Shown: positions 1-11,808, numbered from the stretch's first letter. The stretch: 64,000 bases of DNA from Cylicocyclus nassatus (GCA_958299035.1 CATQJL010000326.1:2804232-2868231); one strand, 5' to 3'. Numbers and translations: made by a program. Notes: generated by a model not told the origin, from the sequence alone.

Positions 1-545
1 GGCCAGAATACTGAAAATTTTTTATGTCTTCGTGCAAAATAATCCTACAAATCTCTAACTCGCTCACGCATATACACTCCACATCAGACATTCATATGTG
101 CTGTTGCTGTATTTTTTTATCAGCTAGAAATCAAGAAACCGAAAGTTTCCATGTTTTTACCAAAGTGGTGCTGTGCTGTTCTTACACTAACAGTTGTATA
201 CTACAAGCCCTTAGAAGTGCAATTGTAGATTTTTAGCTCTCTATAAGCTCTGGTTTCCGAGAAATGTTGATTGACCAAGTTCTCGTGAACCAGAGCATAT
301 AGAGAGCCAGAAATCTACGGTAATACTTCTAGGGGCTTTTAGTATACAAATGTTAGTGTAAGAACAGCACATCATCACTTTGTTAAAAACGTGGAAATTT
401 TCGGTTTCTTGATTTCTAGCTGATAAAAAAATACAGCAACAGCACATACGAATGTCTGATGTGGAATGTATATGCGTGAGCGAGTTAGAGGTTTGTAGGA
501 CTTCTCTGAACGAAGATATAAAAATTTTTCGGTTTTCTGCCCATC
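1..545. repeat. Long near-perfect palindrome (fold-back) at the left edge
   Basis: Bases 1-235 reappear inverted at about 250-545. For example, CTCTAACTCGCTCACGCATA at 53-72 is matched by the complement near 470-490, and the AGAACAGCAC / GTGCTGTTCT pair sits close to the centre. The arms differ by scattered substitutions and small indels only, and the spacer is near 240-250. The left end is cut by the window edge, so the element may be longer. No transposase reading frame is visible. The small open frames inside are mirror images of one another, so they reflect the palindrome and not coding. Confidence 0.85.
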
Positions 546-1666
546 CGAAACTTTTTAGATTTTGGCTTGAAACTCGAGATTGGCTAAAGCTTGTGCAAAA
601 GCGTAAACGCCGTCTTATAGAGCTTGCTTTGCTCTATCGAATGGTATCCTGATGTCTATTTAGAATGAGAAGTGTGTGACTTATTGTGGCGAAAACTCAA
701 AATTGAAAAGACTTATGGGACCTAATATTTTCGTGCATACGCGCATATGCACGGGCTAAATGCGCGAAAAACGTTAATGGGAGTTTCGTCCAAAATGGCT
801 CGATCGTCAACTTGTTAAGCTATTATACAAAACTCACAGCATCAACGCCATTATGCTTTTATCAGTCTCTAGCACTTTAGCAAATGTTTCTTCCCTACAT
901 CGATATGTGCTGAACGAATAATAAAAAGATACTGTTTGTTGTCATCTGACCTGAAAAATTCATTGACATTCCATTAGGCTGAAATACAGTTTTCATCTAT
1001 GGGATTTTCGAAAGCTTGTTTTTGAAGGGCAAGCCTTGGAAACAACTATTTCTTAGCCTCATCAACTTTGCTTTCATATCACTCAGCATCTTCTCCCGTC
1101 ACAGAGTGGTTTTGACTACAATTAGAATATCAAAAGACCAATATATATGTACATGTCTGTTGTACTAAAAAAGTTATTGTGCACTGACTTGATTGGCAAT
1201 CAATAAGAACTATTCTTTCAATGCTTTATTCACGACACCTTTTCTACCCATCTTATCTTCAAAACGTAGTTTGCATTTTGAAGAGATAATCAATGTGCCA
1301 ACAAGGTGTTACGAGGTTCTCAGTTTCGAATCAAATCGTGATCGGTCCTTATGTGAGAAGATTAACAACTGAAAAGTAAAAAATTCTGGACACTGTTACG
1401 ACTTGAATCCGTTCAACTCGTTTTATGAGCAATATTGAAATGTAGTACGAGAAGATGTCTCCAAAGCTTCATTTTCCGATCCTAAAAATTATGTGGTGTT
1501 CCCTTTCGTTTTTTAGTGCTGCGGTTCCTTTAAGTTCAATGTAATGATCAGCGCTTCGATAGCCTCAGTTCTTTCATCTCTTTTCTCTTGCACTATAATT
1601 ATATAAAATATATGAATCTAAACTATACACTATAAATATAAATACACTATAAATACACTATAAATA
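546..1666. other. No gene seen; short tandem repeat at its right end
   Basis: No exon-like open stretch flanked by splice signals was found on either strand. A small palindrome (GTGCATACGCGCATATGCAC) lies near 733-752. Bases about 1615-1666 consist of three to four AATACACTATA-type units, and the next inverted-repeat element inserted directly at their end. Confidence 0.4.
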
Positions 1667-2681
1667 TTAGGTCGCCCCGAAAGCTCTTTCCGTTTTTTCA
1701 ACCTACCATGAAAACACGTGAAAAGAAGGTAGGGAAACGCTTCAGGCACTATCCGACGCGGCTTTTCTTCCTCTTTTCAAGTGTCATATTCCTGTGCCGC
1801 TTGCTCGTGTGGTCAGTGAGATAATGGCCGAAACTTCGAACCCATAGATTTTACCGTGTCCAACCGGCAATTTTTCACAATCTTCTTTTTTGACTTTTGG
1901 AGAAGCTTTGATAGCAGTGAGATAGAATAAACAAAGTGAAATCTAATGCAATTTTTCGGCGTTATAGCTAACCTTTAAAATTCTCTAGAATTATTTTTCT
2001 GATGCTATCAAATTCCACTTCTGATGATGCCATGAACCATAGAACACAAAAAGGCGCACAACTAAGGTGTCATTCGATGCCGCTTTTCCTTCTCTTTCTA
2101 TTGAGCATTTTTCTTTTCAGATTGTGGAGGTTTTTGACGATAAAATTTCCATAATTCTTGATTTTAAACCCGCCTAAGAGTGCACACGTGAAATGCGAAA
2201 TCTTATATTTCGAAGTGCTAAACACTCAGTTACTTTGTAAAAATAGTGGACAATTATAAACGACTTTTGAAAGTGTCGAAATCTGAAGATTTGTTGATGT
2301 TCGGAGCGTTTGTGTTTTTGTGATTTTTAAAAAGTGAAGACTTCCCTAAAAGTAATCTCAAAAAATACAGAGAAGCTAGTTGAAGTTGCCAAAAAACTCC
2401 ATTGAATTGCACTTTGTTCATTCTATCTGACCGCTTTCAAAAGCTTTTCCAGAAGTCAAAAAAGAAAATTGTGAAAAATTGCCAAATAGACATGGTAAAA
2501 ACCATGTGTTCGAAATTTCGGCCATTATCTCACTGACCACAGGAGCAAGCGGCACAGTAATACGACAGTTGAAAAGGGACGAAAAGCTGCGTCGGACAGT
2601 GCCTAAAGCGTTTCCCTACCTTTATTTCACGTGTTTTTATGATAGGTTGAAAAAACGGAAAGAACTTTTGGAAAGATCTAA
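1667..2681. mobile_element. TTAGGTCG-family long-inverted-repeat element (mariner-like MITE)
   Basis: The element begins TTAGGTCGCCCCGAAAG and ends with an imperfect complement, CTTTTGGAAAGATCTAA. A TA dinucleotide flanks each side (1665-1666 and 2682-2683), as expected for Tc1/mariner-type insertion. The arms extend about 290 bp (1667-1960 and 2400-2681). Both arms carry the same landmarks in mirror order: the TGGTCAGTGAGATAATGGCC block, GAAGCTTTGA and the AGAATAAACAAAGTG block. The roughly 440 bp centre resembles the centre of the copies at 4524-5481 and 55792-56410. There is no intact transposase, so it is non-autonomous. Confidence 0.85.
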
Positions 2682-2687
2682 TATATA

Positions 2688-4078
2688 AATATATAAACAT
2701 ATAATACATTGCAATGAGCTGCTAGTGTGAGCAGTAAAATTGCGCTGATTACCGATATTCTAACAAGTAAGCATTTGATCAACCTATTTTCTGAGTAAGT
2801 TGTCTAATATAAAAACACATGGGATTAATGTGCTACTGTGAATATCCTGTTGAGTGAGAACGTTCTTATAACTGGGGTATCTACATAGTATGGACTTTTA
2901 AGACTAGCCAGTAATTTCACATTGAAATTTAATGAATTCAAGGTATGAAAGACCCTGGAATCGAATGACGTATAGGCAGTTCTTATCCGGCTAGCAAGTG
3001 TCATTCTTAGAAACCGCAACTCAAGCTCCAGCAATTCAGGCCTTTGCAATCCCAGGTGTGAAGATTAGAAAAAAATGGTGCCTCGATTAAGTGAAATTGT
3101 GGGATATCTGTATGGACTACGTCATTTATTCGGACCTTAGTTGAAAGAGCGCTGGCCCTATGATTTAGTCATTCCCCTTTCCCTGCGGTATGTAATTTGA
3201 TTACAGCAATATTGACTTCGTTAAGCTTTGTGTCTTTTGCAGTTCTTTGAAACCATTTCCTTGTAAAAACAGAAACTAAAACGCTAAGTACTCTTTAGTT
3301 ACGGCAATAACCATCAACATGCTTCCGAAGGTAATGTAAACTGAAAAAAACATCTGGTAAATGATGCAGTAACGATGGTTATTTATAGTCAGATCCCGGA
3401 CGAGAAAGAAGAACTTTGACGATTACGAAGTGCGTAAATCTCAAGGCTATGTTCATGCATCAAACTAAGTTTGCTGTCTAAATCAAATACTTTAGTGGGC
3501 AGCAGAACAGATAAAAGGAGGTAGAAAGGTGGAGATCATGAAGAGATTAGTAATTGAGTAATGCTCTTTTACTTCGTTCTCCGAATTAGCTGCATGTCCA
3601 TGTATTTTGTTTTAAACATGCATCAGGACTAAGCTCAGAGATTCGTATGCGCATTATTTGTTTCATTTAGAGTTATTTTTCGGCTTAAGAATGTGTGATA
3701 CTCATTCTGAGGTATTCTATAGAATTCGCGTAAGCTTCAAATGAGCTAAACTATTATACTTTTGATTACATCAGAAAAAAAATTTATCATTTTTTGGAAA
3801 CGGCTAAAATTCGAGGTTCAGGGTAGCAAGCAGAAATGAAGCCGTGTGCTTAATTCACTACCAAGTCCACGTATTCTCTTGTGTCGGGCTATGGCTTTAT
3901 TGTACTTGCAAAGACCTCAATAGAAAAATGAGTAATTGTTATTTATCATCAGTGCTCCAAATCACCTCCATAATCAAAGGCAGTAGTCATTTTCCCACTC
4001 GTTGTTCGGGCCATTATCGTGAGTGCCAGGAGGGCAAGAGCGCCATCCTATGGTTTATGAAAGTTTGAGGCGTGTAGT
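2688..4078. other. No gene seen
   Basis: AT-rich sequence with only short open frames of 60-75 codons on both strands and no pair of phase-compatible splice sites that I could connect. Nothing recognisable. Confidence 0.35.
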
Positions 4079-4084
4079 TTAGAC

Positions 4085-4280
4085 AGCAGAGCCCCGACCT
4101 GTCGAGATCGGGCACGATCGGGTACCTGCCGGGCCCGTCATGGCCAAACTTGCCAGATCGGACAACAACCCCGCCGCCAAAGAGACAGGAGCCCCATCGC
4201 CAGCTCGGCTTCGTGTATTGCCGGCACCAATGCCCGCGCCTATACGGGCTGTGACCTGTACAGGAACCCCTTCCCGTATA
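4085..4280. other. GC-rich compositional outlier patch
   Basis: About 195 bp of strikingly GC-rich sequence, with runs such as GATCGGGCACGATCGGGTAC and CCGGGCCCG, sits in DNA that is otherwise about 35% GC. The minus strand stays open across it for 89 codons, with an Ala/Gly/Arg/Ser-rich translation. That composition is what any GC-rich insert gives and is not evidence of coding. It may be a retroposon fragment or an insert from a source with different base composition. No terminal repeats were seen. Confidence 0.5.
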
Positions 4281-4523
4281 AAAGATTGATAAATACCGCC
4301 CCAGGGTAGCAAAATCTGCAGCATTTTCAAATTCCCCTTTTCGTACACTTATTATAAATCTTACATATGCATAGTTTGGCAGTAATGGTTACGTTAGCCT
4401 AAATTACGTTATGATACTGAGAGGTGCCCCACGTGCGGAAATAAGAAAGTTATTTGAAAAGGAGTAATTAGATTTCAACCCAATACATGCTTGCACAAGC
4501 AGTTCTATATTTTTTGGTACCTA

Positions 4524-5481
4524 TTAGGTCGTTTCAAAAGTAATTTCGCTTTTTTCATACGGGCGCCATATTTGATGGAACAAAGATTTCTATGTGATCT
4601 TGGAAGCGTTCGATGCAGAGTTTCATTCTCTTTCTAATGATTATGAAATTGTTGCAAAACGGTCAATGAGCTTTCAGAAAATAGCCAAAATCTGCTACCC
4701 ATGCTTTTTGAGATGGTCAAGTTTCATGATTTTTTAAAACTTTTAAATCAACCCTCCGAAAAAGTGCAAGTAACGCCTTTATAGAGCAAACCCTACAGCA
4801 AAACTGCTTTTTTTCCTTTCCATAGCTAGTCATACATTTTTAACAGAATTTTAACTGATGCTACCGATTTCCATACTTGGAGAGCTAAATCCTCGTAGAA
4901 CATCAAAAGAAGAGTAGCTCGCGCACTATTTGATGCAGCTTCTTCTCCTCTTTCTAAAGAGTGTTTTTTGTTTCCGATTCGCTTCGTTTCCGAGGATAAA
5001 ATCATCGTGACTTATTTTTTTAGCGAGCCCTAGGCTGTACCCGAAAAATTCGAAATATGATATCTCGAACCCGTAAACTCTCATTTGCTTTGTAAAATTA
5101 ATGCTAACTCGTAGTACCATCTTGGTAGTCTCAAATTCCGAAAAATTATGATGTTCGATGCGATGGCTGAGGAGAGCCTGCCAAATCCGATGGTTCTGTA
5201 CTGTATTCTATAAGGTTTATCTATCGAATCTTTGCTTGAGCTCCTTCTGAGGATTGATATGAAAGTTTTGAAAAATCGTGAAACTTGACCATCTCAAAAA
5301 GCATGGGTCGCAGATTTTGGTTATTTTCTGAAAGCTCGTTGATTGTTTTACAACAATTTCATAACCATTAGAAAGAGAATGAAATGCTGCATCGAACGCT
5401 TCCAAGATCGCTTGGAAATCTTCGTTCCATCAAATATGGCGCCCGTTTGAAAAAAGCGAATTTACTTTTGAAACGACCTAA
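4524..5481. mobile_element. TTAGGTCG-family long-inverted-repeat element
   Basis: It starts TTAGGTCGTTTCAAAAGTAA and ends with the complement TTACTTTTGAAACGACCTAA, a perfect 20 bp terminus. TA flanks both sides (4522-4523, 5482-5483). The arms are about 250 bp (4524-4770 and 5235-5481) and share blocks such as GCGCCATATTTGATGGAACA and TTTTTGAGATGGTCAAGTTT. The interior resembles the interior of 1667-2681. It is non-autonomous: open frames inside are 62-64 codons and are mirror artefacts of the arms. Confidence 0.9.
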
Positions 5482-5599
5482 TATTTCGAATGTGTAAGTA
5501 GTTTCATTTTGCTTGCTTCGAACATCTTTTCAAGTAGGTCGTAATGGACATCTTTTTTGAGTTCTATTGTGAAATTTATTCACCTACTTGTTAAAAAAA

Positions 5600-6150
5600 A
5601 TCTATAGCGTACGGTCGCTCTTCATTATTGTAGGATTATAGTAGAAACCTTTTGGCTTACAGCGTCATTGTGGATCAGTCGTGTTTCGAAAGAGCTTTTC
5701 AGAAATTCTAAAAGGTGGTGTGCCATTGATTTTACGCGCGCTGATTTCACTATTCAACTTTTCAAGAGCTTTTAAAAGGGTGTGATCACAATTTTAGGGA
5801 GCATTGTGAAGACAGTCATTACGGTTTACCTAGCAGAGGTTATGAAGGAAGTATCGTGGTCAAATGCAAAGTTCATGTTTGGTTTTATCGACTCTAGTTA
5901 GCTTGGTCTAAGAGTTCCAGATTGTTTGGTTTGCATTTCAAGGCGAAATAGAGCCTTAGTGGCTTGCAACCCCTTTTGAAGTTCCTACTGGTAATTCTAC
6001 AGTAGTGAACAAAGATAGTTGATTCGCTCCATGCTGTAGATCCAAGCTGAAACCAGCTCTACAAAATGGTACATGATGGTAGGCAAAAGTTTTGTAGAGA
6101 AAAGAAATATTAACGATCAAACATTGTATACCTACTTTTGGGACACTCTG
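5600..6150. mobile_element. CAGGGTGTCCCA-family element, left end degraded
   Basis: The right terminus TTTTGGGACACTCTG with a following TA (6151-6152) matches the ends of the copies at 11809 and 27357. The internal block TCTTCATTATTGTAGGATTA near 5620 is shared with the copies at 22.7 kb and 27.5 kb. The expected left terminus is not recognisable, so the element is truncated or strongly diverged on that side. Confidence 0.55.
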
Positions 6151-6633
6151 TATATTTCGTGGAATACGATCCCTGTTTCGTTTCAAGTTCTGAATTGGGA
6201 TCTTCTTTCGTGATTCATCGTGTACTACGTTTGACTGCTTCCTTCCCAGACAAAGTGCAACTGTCGAAGCTCTAGTGTGGTTTTTGATTCGTTGTCTGAA
6301 CTATTAAAGCTTTTTTCTGAGTCTTCCTCCCACTCGCAATGTTTCATTCCTACAGTTTCTTACATACAAAAACACTCATTATCTCCACATTGCTTTCTTA
6401 GTGTGATTTTGTCATTCAAATGATAGCAGTCAAGGGATAGTAAATGATGCTCATCAACTCTGAAAAAAAAAGATGCGATTTAGCTGAGAGCTGTGAGTGC
6501 GTAGGAGGTATAATAATCTTAGCTCTGAACATTATGCTACTCTCCAACTTTTTTACACTCAAGTATTCGTTTGTACGATAAGATTTCTTTTTTTCTTTTT
6601 TCTTTTTTTGTTTCATTAGGAAACAATTAGAAC

Positions 6634-6832
6634 CAGGGCTCGGCACGAGCTGGCACCAGGAAATTTTCAAAACGAAGTCCCCCTTGACTCTAAACCCTAA
6701 ACGTAAAAAACTCCCAAAAAACGAAACGTCACTAAAAAAACGTCGCAATTTGTCGACAAAAACGATATCCCCTTTGCTTTTTGTCCCAAAACGATATCCA
6801 GCTTGCCCCGTGCCAGCTGGTGCCAGGCCTTG
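6634..6832 (-). repeat. About 200 bp dispersed element with CAGGGCTC ends (copy 1, inverted)
   Basis: Termini CAGGGCTCGGCACGAGCTGG and its inverted partner near 6810-6832 form terminal inverted repeats. The interior contains the family's poly-T-rich blocks (CGTTTTT, GACGTTTCG, CCAAGGGTCAAAGGGGACTT in its complement). The same blocks in the same order occur in plus orientation at 8746-8962 and 20310-20518. It has no coding capacity. The relation between copies is by direct reading, with many substitutions. Confidence 0.65.
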
Positions 6833-6964
6833 ATTAGAACCCATTAACAGCAGCTTCTCGCTTGGTGCCGGAAGTACTTAAATTCTGTAGATTCTGTAGA
6901 AAAGCAGACGAAAGAACAAGAACATCATCATTAGAACTGCCTTGTTCTTCGTTCAGAATAAATA

Positions 6965-7480
6965 TATTGGTCGGTCCGAAAGTTCCTGCCGTTTTTCAGA
7001 CCTATCCTCAGATCTTTTAGGATATTGTTAGGCAAACGCTCTAAATAGTGTTCGATGCAGATCCCCTTCTAAGCAGTAAGGTTCTTGTTCTGAGATATTG
7101 GAAGGTCGCGTAATCTTTCAAATTTTCAACTTTTAATATTTACCTACCCTAAACAGCTATATTTCAATATTATCATTTGTGACTTTTGGGAGAGTTTTGA
7201 TAATACAGTGATTTTTTGGGGCGTCTATGTTGTTACTTAGTATTGTGCAAGATAATTTCTGTAAAATGTTCATTTTTGCGAATTCGTATAATACACAAGT
7301 GCTTCTAACACTAATAAATTTCTGGATTTTGAGAGTTTCGAAATCGATTATGATTTACCACTAATACCCAGTAATTAAGCACTTACCACTTCTGGCAAAA
7401 TTCGATTTTTTTTGGTGCAGCCTGAGGCGCTTATAATATTGAAATTATGCTAATTTCCTGACCGAAGATCTCACAAACTA
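6965..7480 (+). mobile_element. Partial TTAGGTCG-family element
   Basis: TTGGTCGGTCCGAAAGTTCC at 6967 followed by GTTTTTCAGACCTATCC parallels the left terminus of 1667-2681. Further in, GGAGAGTTTTGATAATACAG matches that element's inner arm. The later section with ACTAATAAATTTCTGGATTT parallels the 56160 region of the fourth copy. No matching right terminus was found. Confidence 0.45.
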
Positions 7481-8149
7481 TATAAGGAGAAGCAACCACC
7501 AATTAAAGAATTTAAATGCTTCACAAAAATTATTTCAAAATCCTAGAAGTCGACTATGGATGCCAAAAAATGCTTTTGGTCTAATGAGTGAATTTCAAAT
7601 TCAAATTTGGCAACGTAACTGTGCACAGATGGTAATGTGATCTCAACTTCCATCAAAGATTTATAGTCCTCTAGATTATTCAGCGGTTACTATAGTGCCG
7701 CTGAGGTGACGCCAAGGCCGAGTGAGTTCATTTGCAGGTAAAAATGGCTTTGGAGCACACATTAATTTTTTGACCATCTCTGCGCTGGCATTGCTGAGAC
7801 TGCAAAGGCACTACATAGACCGTTACGTCTCTTAGGCTATAAACTGCAATAGATGAAGGCTATAGACATAGTCTAAGGAAAGTCGTCTGAAAACGTTATT
7901 TTTCGTATTGCATTTGACTTTAGCTACCGTAATTTACCCATCAATCAAAATGAATGCCGTTGTTGCATCTGATTCTACTCTCTAGCTAGAATCATAAATG
8001 GACTCTTAAATATTCTTCGCAAAATTGCGCGTGGGAACGTTATGACCCACCAACGGGTCGTGATGGTAATTGCTCCAGTTCCCAAGCGGCAGAATATGTT
8101 GCTAACATTCTGTAGCAAATAGAAAAAAATTTAACTGGATCAAGGAGAA

Positions 8150-10473
8150 TGTACAAGATACCTTCACATGCAGCCTCAGTCATTGCAAAAGTACATGCAG
8201 ATTTTAATTAACGAATATCCTGTCGTTCGAACTGCATACGAAGATAGAAACTTGATTAACGAATTTGAGATTGCTGCATTATCGTAGTGCCTGCTTTTGC
8301 TCCCGAATTAGCTGACAGCGAGATACTCCCGTAGTTCGTGCTCCGTCTTATAATAGCCTTTCTATATTAAGTTTGTACCTTCAATCAGCTCCTATCTTCG
8401 TATGGCATTGCTTATTTCCCATCAATGTTTTTCATGATCTATCGTCATCTAGTTGGCTGAAAATATTTGTAGACGTTCTCATTACTAGGATAGCTTCAGA
8501 TTGCGTTTCTGATTTCAGTGTGCGTAGTGTTTCATATTTCACTCTTTCTTCTCTCCTGCAGCGGAAGTGAGTTACTATTTACTCATAACTAAGTTGAAAA
8601 ATCAAAAAATCAGTGCTTCACTGATCAATGCAAAATTCTGACTTTGTGCTTAGCATATAACATAGATAGTACAGAACATAGTCAACTGGGACTGATAGGC
8701 CTTTATCATCGAAAGAGCAAAAACTGAGCGTAAAGGAACTTAAACCAGGGCTCCATAGGTGGCTTATAAGCAAGTTATATATCGTTTTTGGGATAAAAAG
8801 CAAATAGGATATCGTTTTTGTGGCTGAAAAGACGTTTTTTTAGTCGACGTTTCGTTTTTTGAGGATTTCTACGTGCATGGCTTAGGGATCAAAGGGCATT
8901 TTGGGAAAGTCAAAGGAGACATCGTTTTTTGCATCTTCGGGAAGCCATCTCGTGCAAAGCTTGATTCTTTTTTAATGCCGATTAGTTCTTTCCACTTTTT
9001 CAATACACTGATTCATCGCAAGTTTAAACCTTGATAGCTGCTTCCAAATTGTTTCTGGAGTGTTTACGCAACCGTGCTCTCCCAATCTTCTTTAAAAAAA
9101 AACCTTTCCACTCCACTAAATGATACAATTTTGCTTCGCAAATAGCTCATGCATTTTTCACTCTTAAACTTTTTAGGTTTCGCCACTTGCGTGCCATAGG
9201 ACCAACGAAATTTTTTGCATATTCCTTCGCAATGCACGCACACAGCATTTAGGACATATTTTTGTTTCAGCTTAGTCCAGTACTAATGCTACTGATGATG
9301 TACTCTATGCTGCTCATATGTCTGTCGTCTTTCTCAGCTAGTGCAAAAACAGAGCAGGAAAAGATTGGCTTTTTCTTGATATTTGGCGCGGAATGCACCA
9401 AAAAGCTTCTCAATTTACATCCAGTCAGAAGAGTGATTTTGAAATTCTAGTTAGGATGATCAGCTTTCGTAAATTCGGAACAGTTCCTTCAAATTATCTA
9501 CGAATTATCGGATACTTGCGGAGCGATGTCTTTAATAGAACGTTAGTTTTTATAGAGAGTCTCTTTATAAGTGACAATGTGGAAACTCAGTGCGACATCT
9601 TACCTCTTTTATTTCTTAGACACGAAATATCACACTTGCAGTTCATTCTTCAAGAAAAGAAGCGTTGTCTCAAAAGTTAAAGCTACTTTTTTGAAGATAT
9701 TAGAGTTAGAAGCCATTTTTTATGTGCCATTCTTTACTACTTTAACGCTTCGGAAGATACAAAATTGATATTACTTTGACATTTTTTGCCCATGAAAACT
9801 TCTCGAATATAGGATGCTATCTAAATGAATTCCAACAATGAAGCACCCCTTTTCGCGTCATTCTAGCTTCAGTAGAGCTTTAATAAAAGCTCAGCCATAA
9901 GATCAAATCTACATAGTTCACAGCGGCAAATGCGGTCTATTTGCGTTTTTCTCGAACAATGAACTTGCAAAGAAGTTTTTTGGTATAATCACCTACTTTC
10001 GATGCATAGTGGAGCATAAGAGGCGGAACATTGCTCTGTTCTACACCAAACGTTAATCAAACCATAGTTTGGTTCGCGAGAATGTATTTCAGGGGTGTTT
10101 TAATTGCTTCTATTCGTAGAAGAAGATGCTCATTTACCACGTCAACCACAGTGCGGAGGCAATATGTTTTTCTTGAACACTACATGACAAACTTAGAAAT
10201 CTATGACGAGATGTATTTTTCTCTCTCTGATTCTCAGACGGTGAATCATCTGAAAATTTAACATCGTCAAAAACATTGCTCACTAACTCCTGTGTTTTCG
10301 CACCTTGCTCATCAGGGTTAGAGAAATGCCACAAACTTCTCCGCACTGCCATTAAGCGGACGAAGGAGTCGCAGTCTTCCTTGTTCCCGTGGACTGATCT
10401 CACAAGCGAGGTCCATTTGGTCGAAGTGGCCTTTTCACATGATATTGATACGACTATGAACAGCATCGGAAGC
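8150..10473 (+). CDS. Unrecognised multi-exon gene, proposed upstream exons
   Basis: Four plus-strand exon candidates precede the better supported 3' exons. The first, about 8160-8283, ends at donor TC|GTAGTG and encodes ...QPQSLQKYMQILINEYPVV.... The second, 8389-8566, runs from ATCAG acceptor to AA|GTGAGT donor (...VWHCLFPINVFHDLS...). The third, 9342 to about 9668, encodes ...DWLFLDIWRGMHQKAS.... The fourth starts at 10238 after a strong TTTTCTCTCTCTGATTCTCAG acceptor and encodes ...HKLLRTAIKRTKESQS...FPWTDL.... The translations are helical, leucine-rich and not repetitive. The phases of exons 1 to 2 do not join directly, so an exon is missing or misplaced, and the donor of the last exon is uncertain (10431-10449). 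A 110-codon antisense frame overlaps the last exon. I infer that these belong with the exons at 10494-11596. No family was recognised. Confidence 0.4.
8746..8962 (+). repeat. CAGGGCTC dispersed element (copy 2)
   Basis: It begins CAGGGCTCCATAGGTGGCTT and contains TATCGTTTTTGGGATAAAAA, ATATCGTTTTTGTGGCTGAA, GACGTTTCG and GGGAAAGTCAAAGGAGACAT, the same block order as the copy at 20310. It ends near GCCATCTCGTGCAAAGC, a diverged complement of the start. In the proposed gene model it sits in the intron between the exon ending 8566 and that starting 9342. Confidence 0.65.
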
Positions 10474-10493
10474 TGATTACAAATCTGTTTTAG

Positions 10494-11596
10494 TTATCTG
10501 CCGAGCGTCTCTGGACGTCGAGTTATGAGTTTTTTGAGTTTGAGAAATTGAACGCATTAATAGAACAGCATTCGTTAGAATTGCTCAAATGGTCCAATGT
10601 TGATTATCAGACCACTCCATATGAACAATACCTTCTGTCCAAAAAACTCGACTCAAGGACCTTCCTTGTAAGTTGAGTCATCCGCTCAGTAGTTTTTCCA
10701 ATCTTGCTATTTTTGGCTTAGCTATCACAAAGTGCTAAGTTTCTGGCCATATTCAATTTTTTGACAAAGTCGTACGCTATCTTTATCAGTCCTCTCCATC
10801 TTCACTGCCTACCTGAAGTCCCGCTTTATAATGCAAGATTTTTCTTTTTGATGAACTTTTCCGCTATCTTCCGTCACGCAAAGGCGTCTGCGATGCATAA
10901 GTAGTTGAATAAGCGGAGTGCTTCCATTTTATACCTAAAATAGTGCTCGCACACGTGGTAAATCTACCGTATCTTTTCTAATTGAAGTAACGTTGTTTCA
11001 ATGGTTATGGGAGGTGAAGTGAGGAGAAAAGAAAGAGAGAAAGAATGGAATGGGATAAACAAGCTGTAGATAGATGTCGGACAGTAATTCTATCCTCGGA
11101 AAAAGGGTTCCGCAGCGTCTGACAAACAAAGTGTGTACCAGCCTGTGAGATAAAAGAAGGCTTGTGTTTAGATCTGTTCATCTTCCATTAAGATCTATTT
11201 GCAAAACGCAATGGAGATTTATACCAGAACTTTCCTGTGTGAAGGTGAACTGTTTTTTTACCAAAATAAGCTGATCAGTGTAGGTTGCTAGATCCGTTAA
11301 AGACATCAGTGACAGCGGTCTAATAAAGGGAACAATTTTCGGATGGCTTTTTTCAGCCTGTAAGACGAAGCGATTGAAAGCAAACAGAATTTCGCCCTAA
11401 GTTTTTTTTTGATTTCGTTCCTGCACTTATAAAGTTTTTGAGAAATTTTCGCGAGGCTATTTTTGATGCCTATGCCTCACTTTGCATGAATCCTCTTCTT
11501 GATGCGTTCTTTTGTAATGTCGAAGTAGAAAATGAGAATTTGATATGTGCTAACTCGCTACAATCCCTGCATCAAGAGCTTTTCGACAAGTTTTGA
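10494..11596 (+). CDS. Unrecognised multi-exon gene, 3' exons and stop
   Basis: Exons join in consistent phase. 10494-10667 has acceptor TGTTTTAG, donor GTAAGT, 58 codons, phase 0. 10722-10900 has acceptor TTGGCTTAG, donor AA|GTAGTT, 59 codons plus 2 nt. 11172 to 11238 (or 11244) has acceptor GTGTTTAG and completes an AAA codon. The terminal exon begins near 11378 and stops at TGA 11594-11596. Its acceptor is weak, so its exact start is the least certain point. Translations include ...LWTSSYEFFEFEKLN..., ...KFLAIFNFLTKSYAIF... and the C-terminus ...SLHQELFDKF. The pattern of bulky hydrophobic residues in alternating helices suggests a large alpha-solenoid or scaffold protein. It has no signal peptide, transmembrane block or catalytic motif that I can name, so I give no function. 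A GGGTGTCCCA-family element follows 210 bp downstream. Confidence 0.6.
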
Positions 11597-11808
11597 GAGC
11601 GAGAACAATTACAAGGTATAAATCTGATCACATTTATTATGAGCTCCTGTGAATATCCGGAGCAGACCTAATTCTAGAAAGACTGCAAGTTCAGCTATTA
11701 ATGTATCCGGCACAGACGTCCCCTCTCTTTTAATGCGCCATGTATGAAAGTTTATCTCGAAGTAGTCACTTGAAAAAGAATAGAGTGCCATGGAAAGTAT
11801 CTCATATA

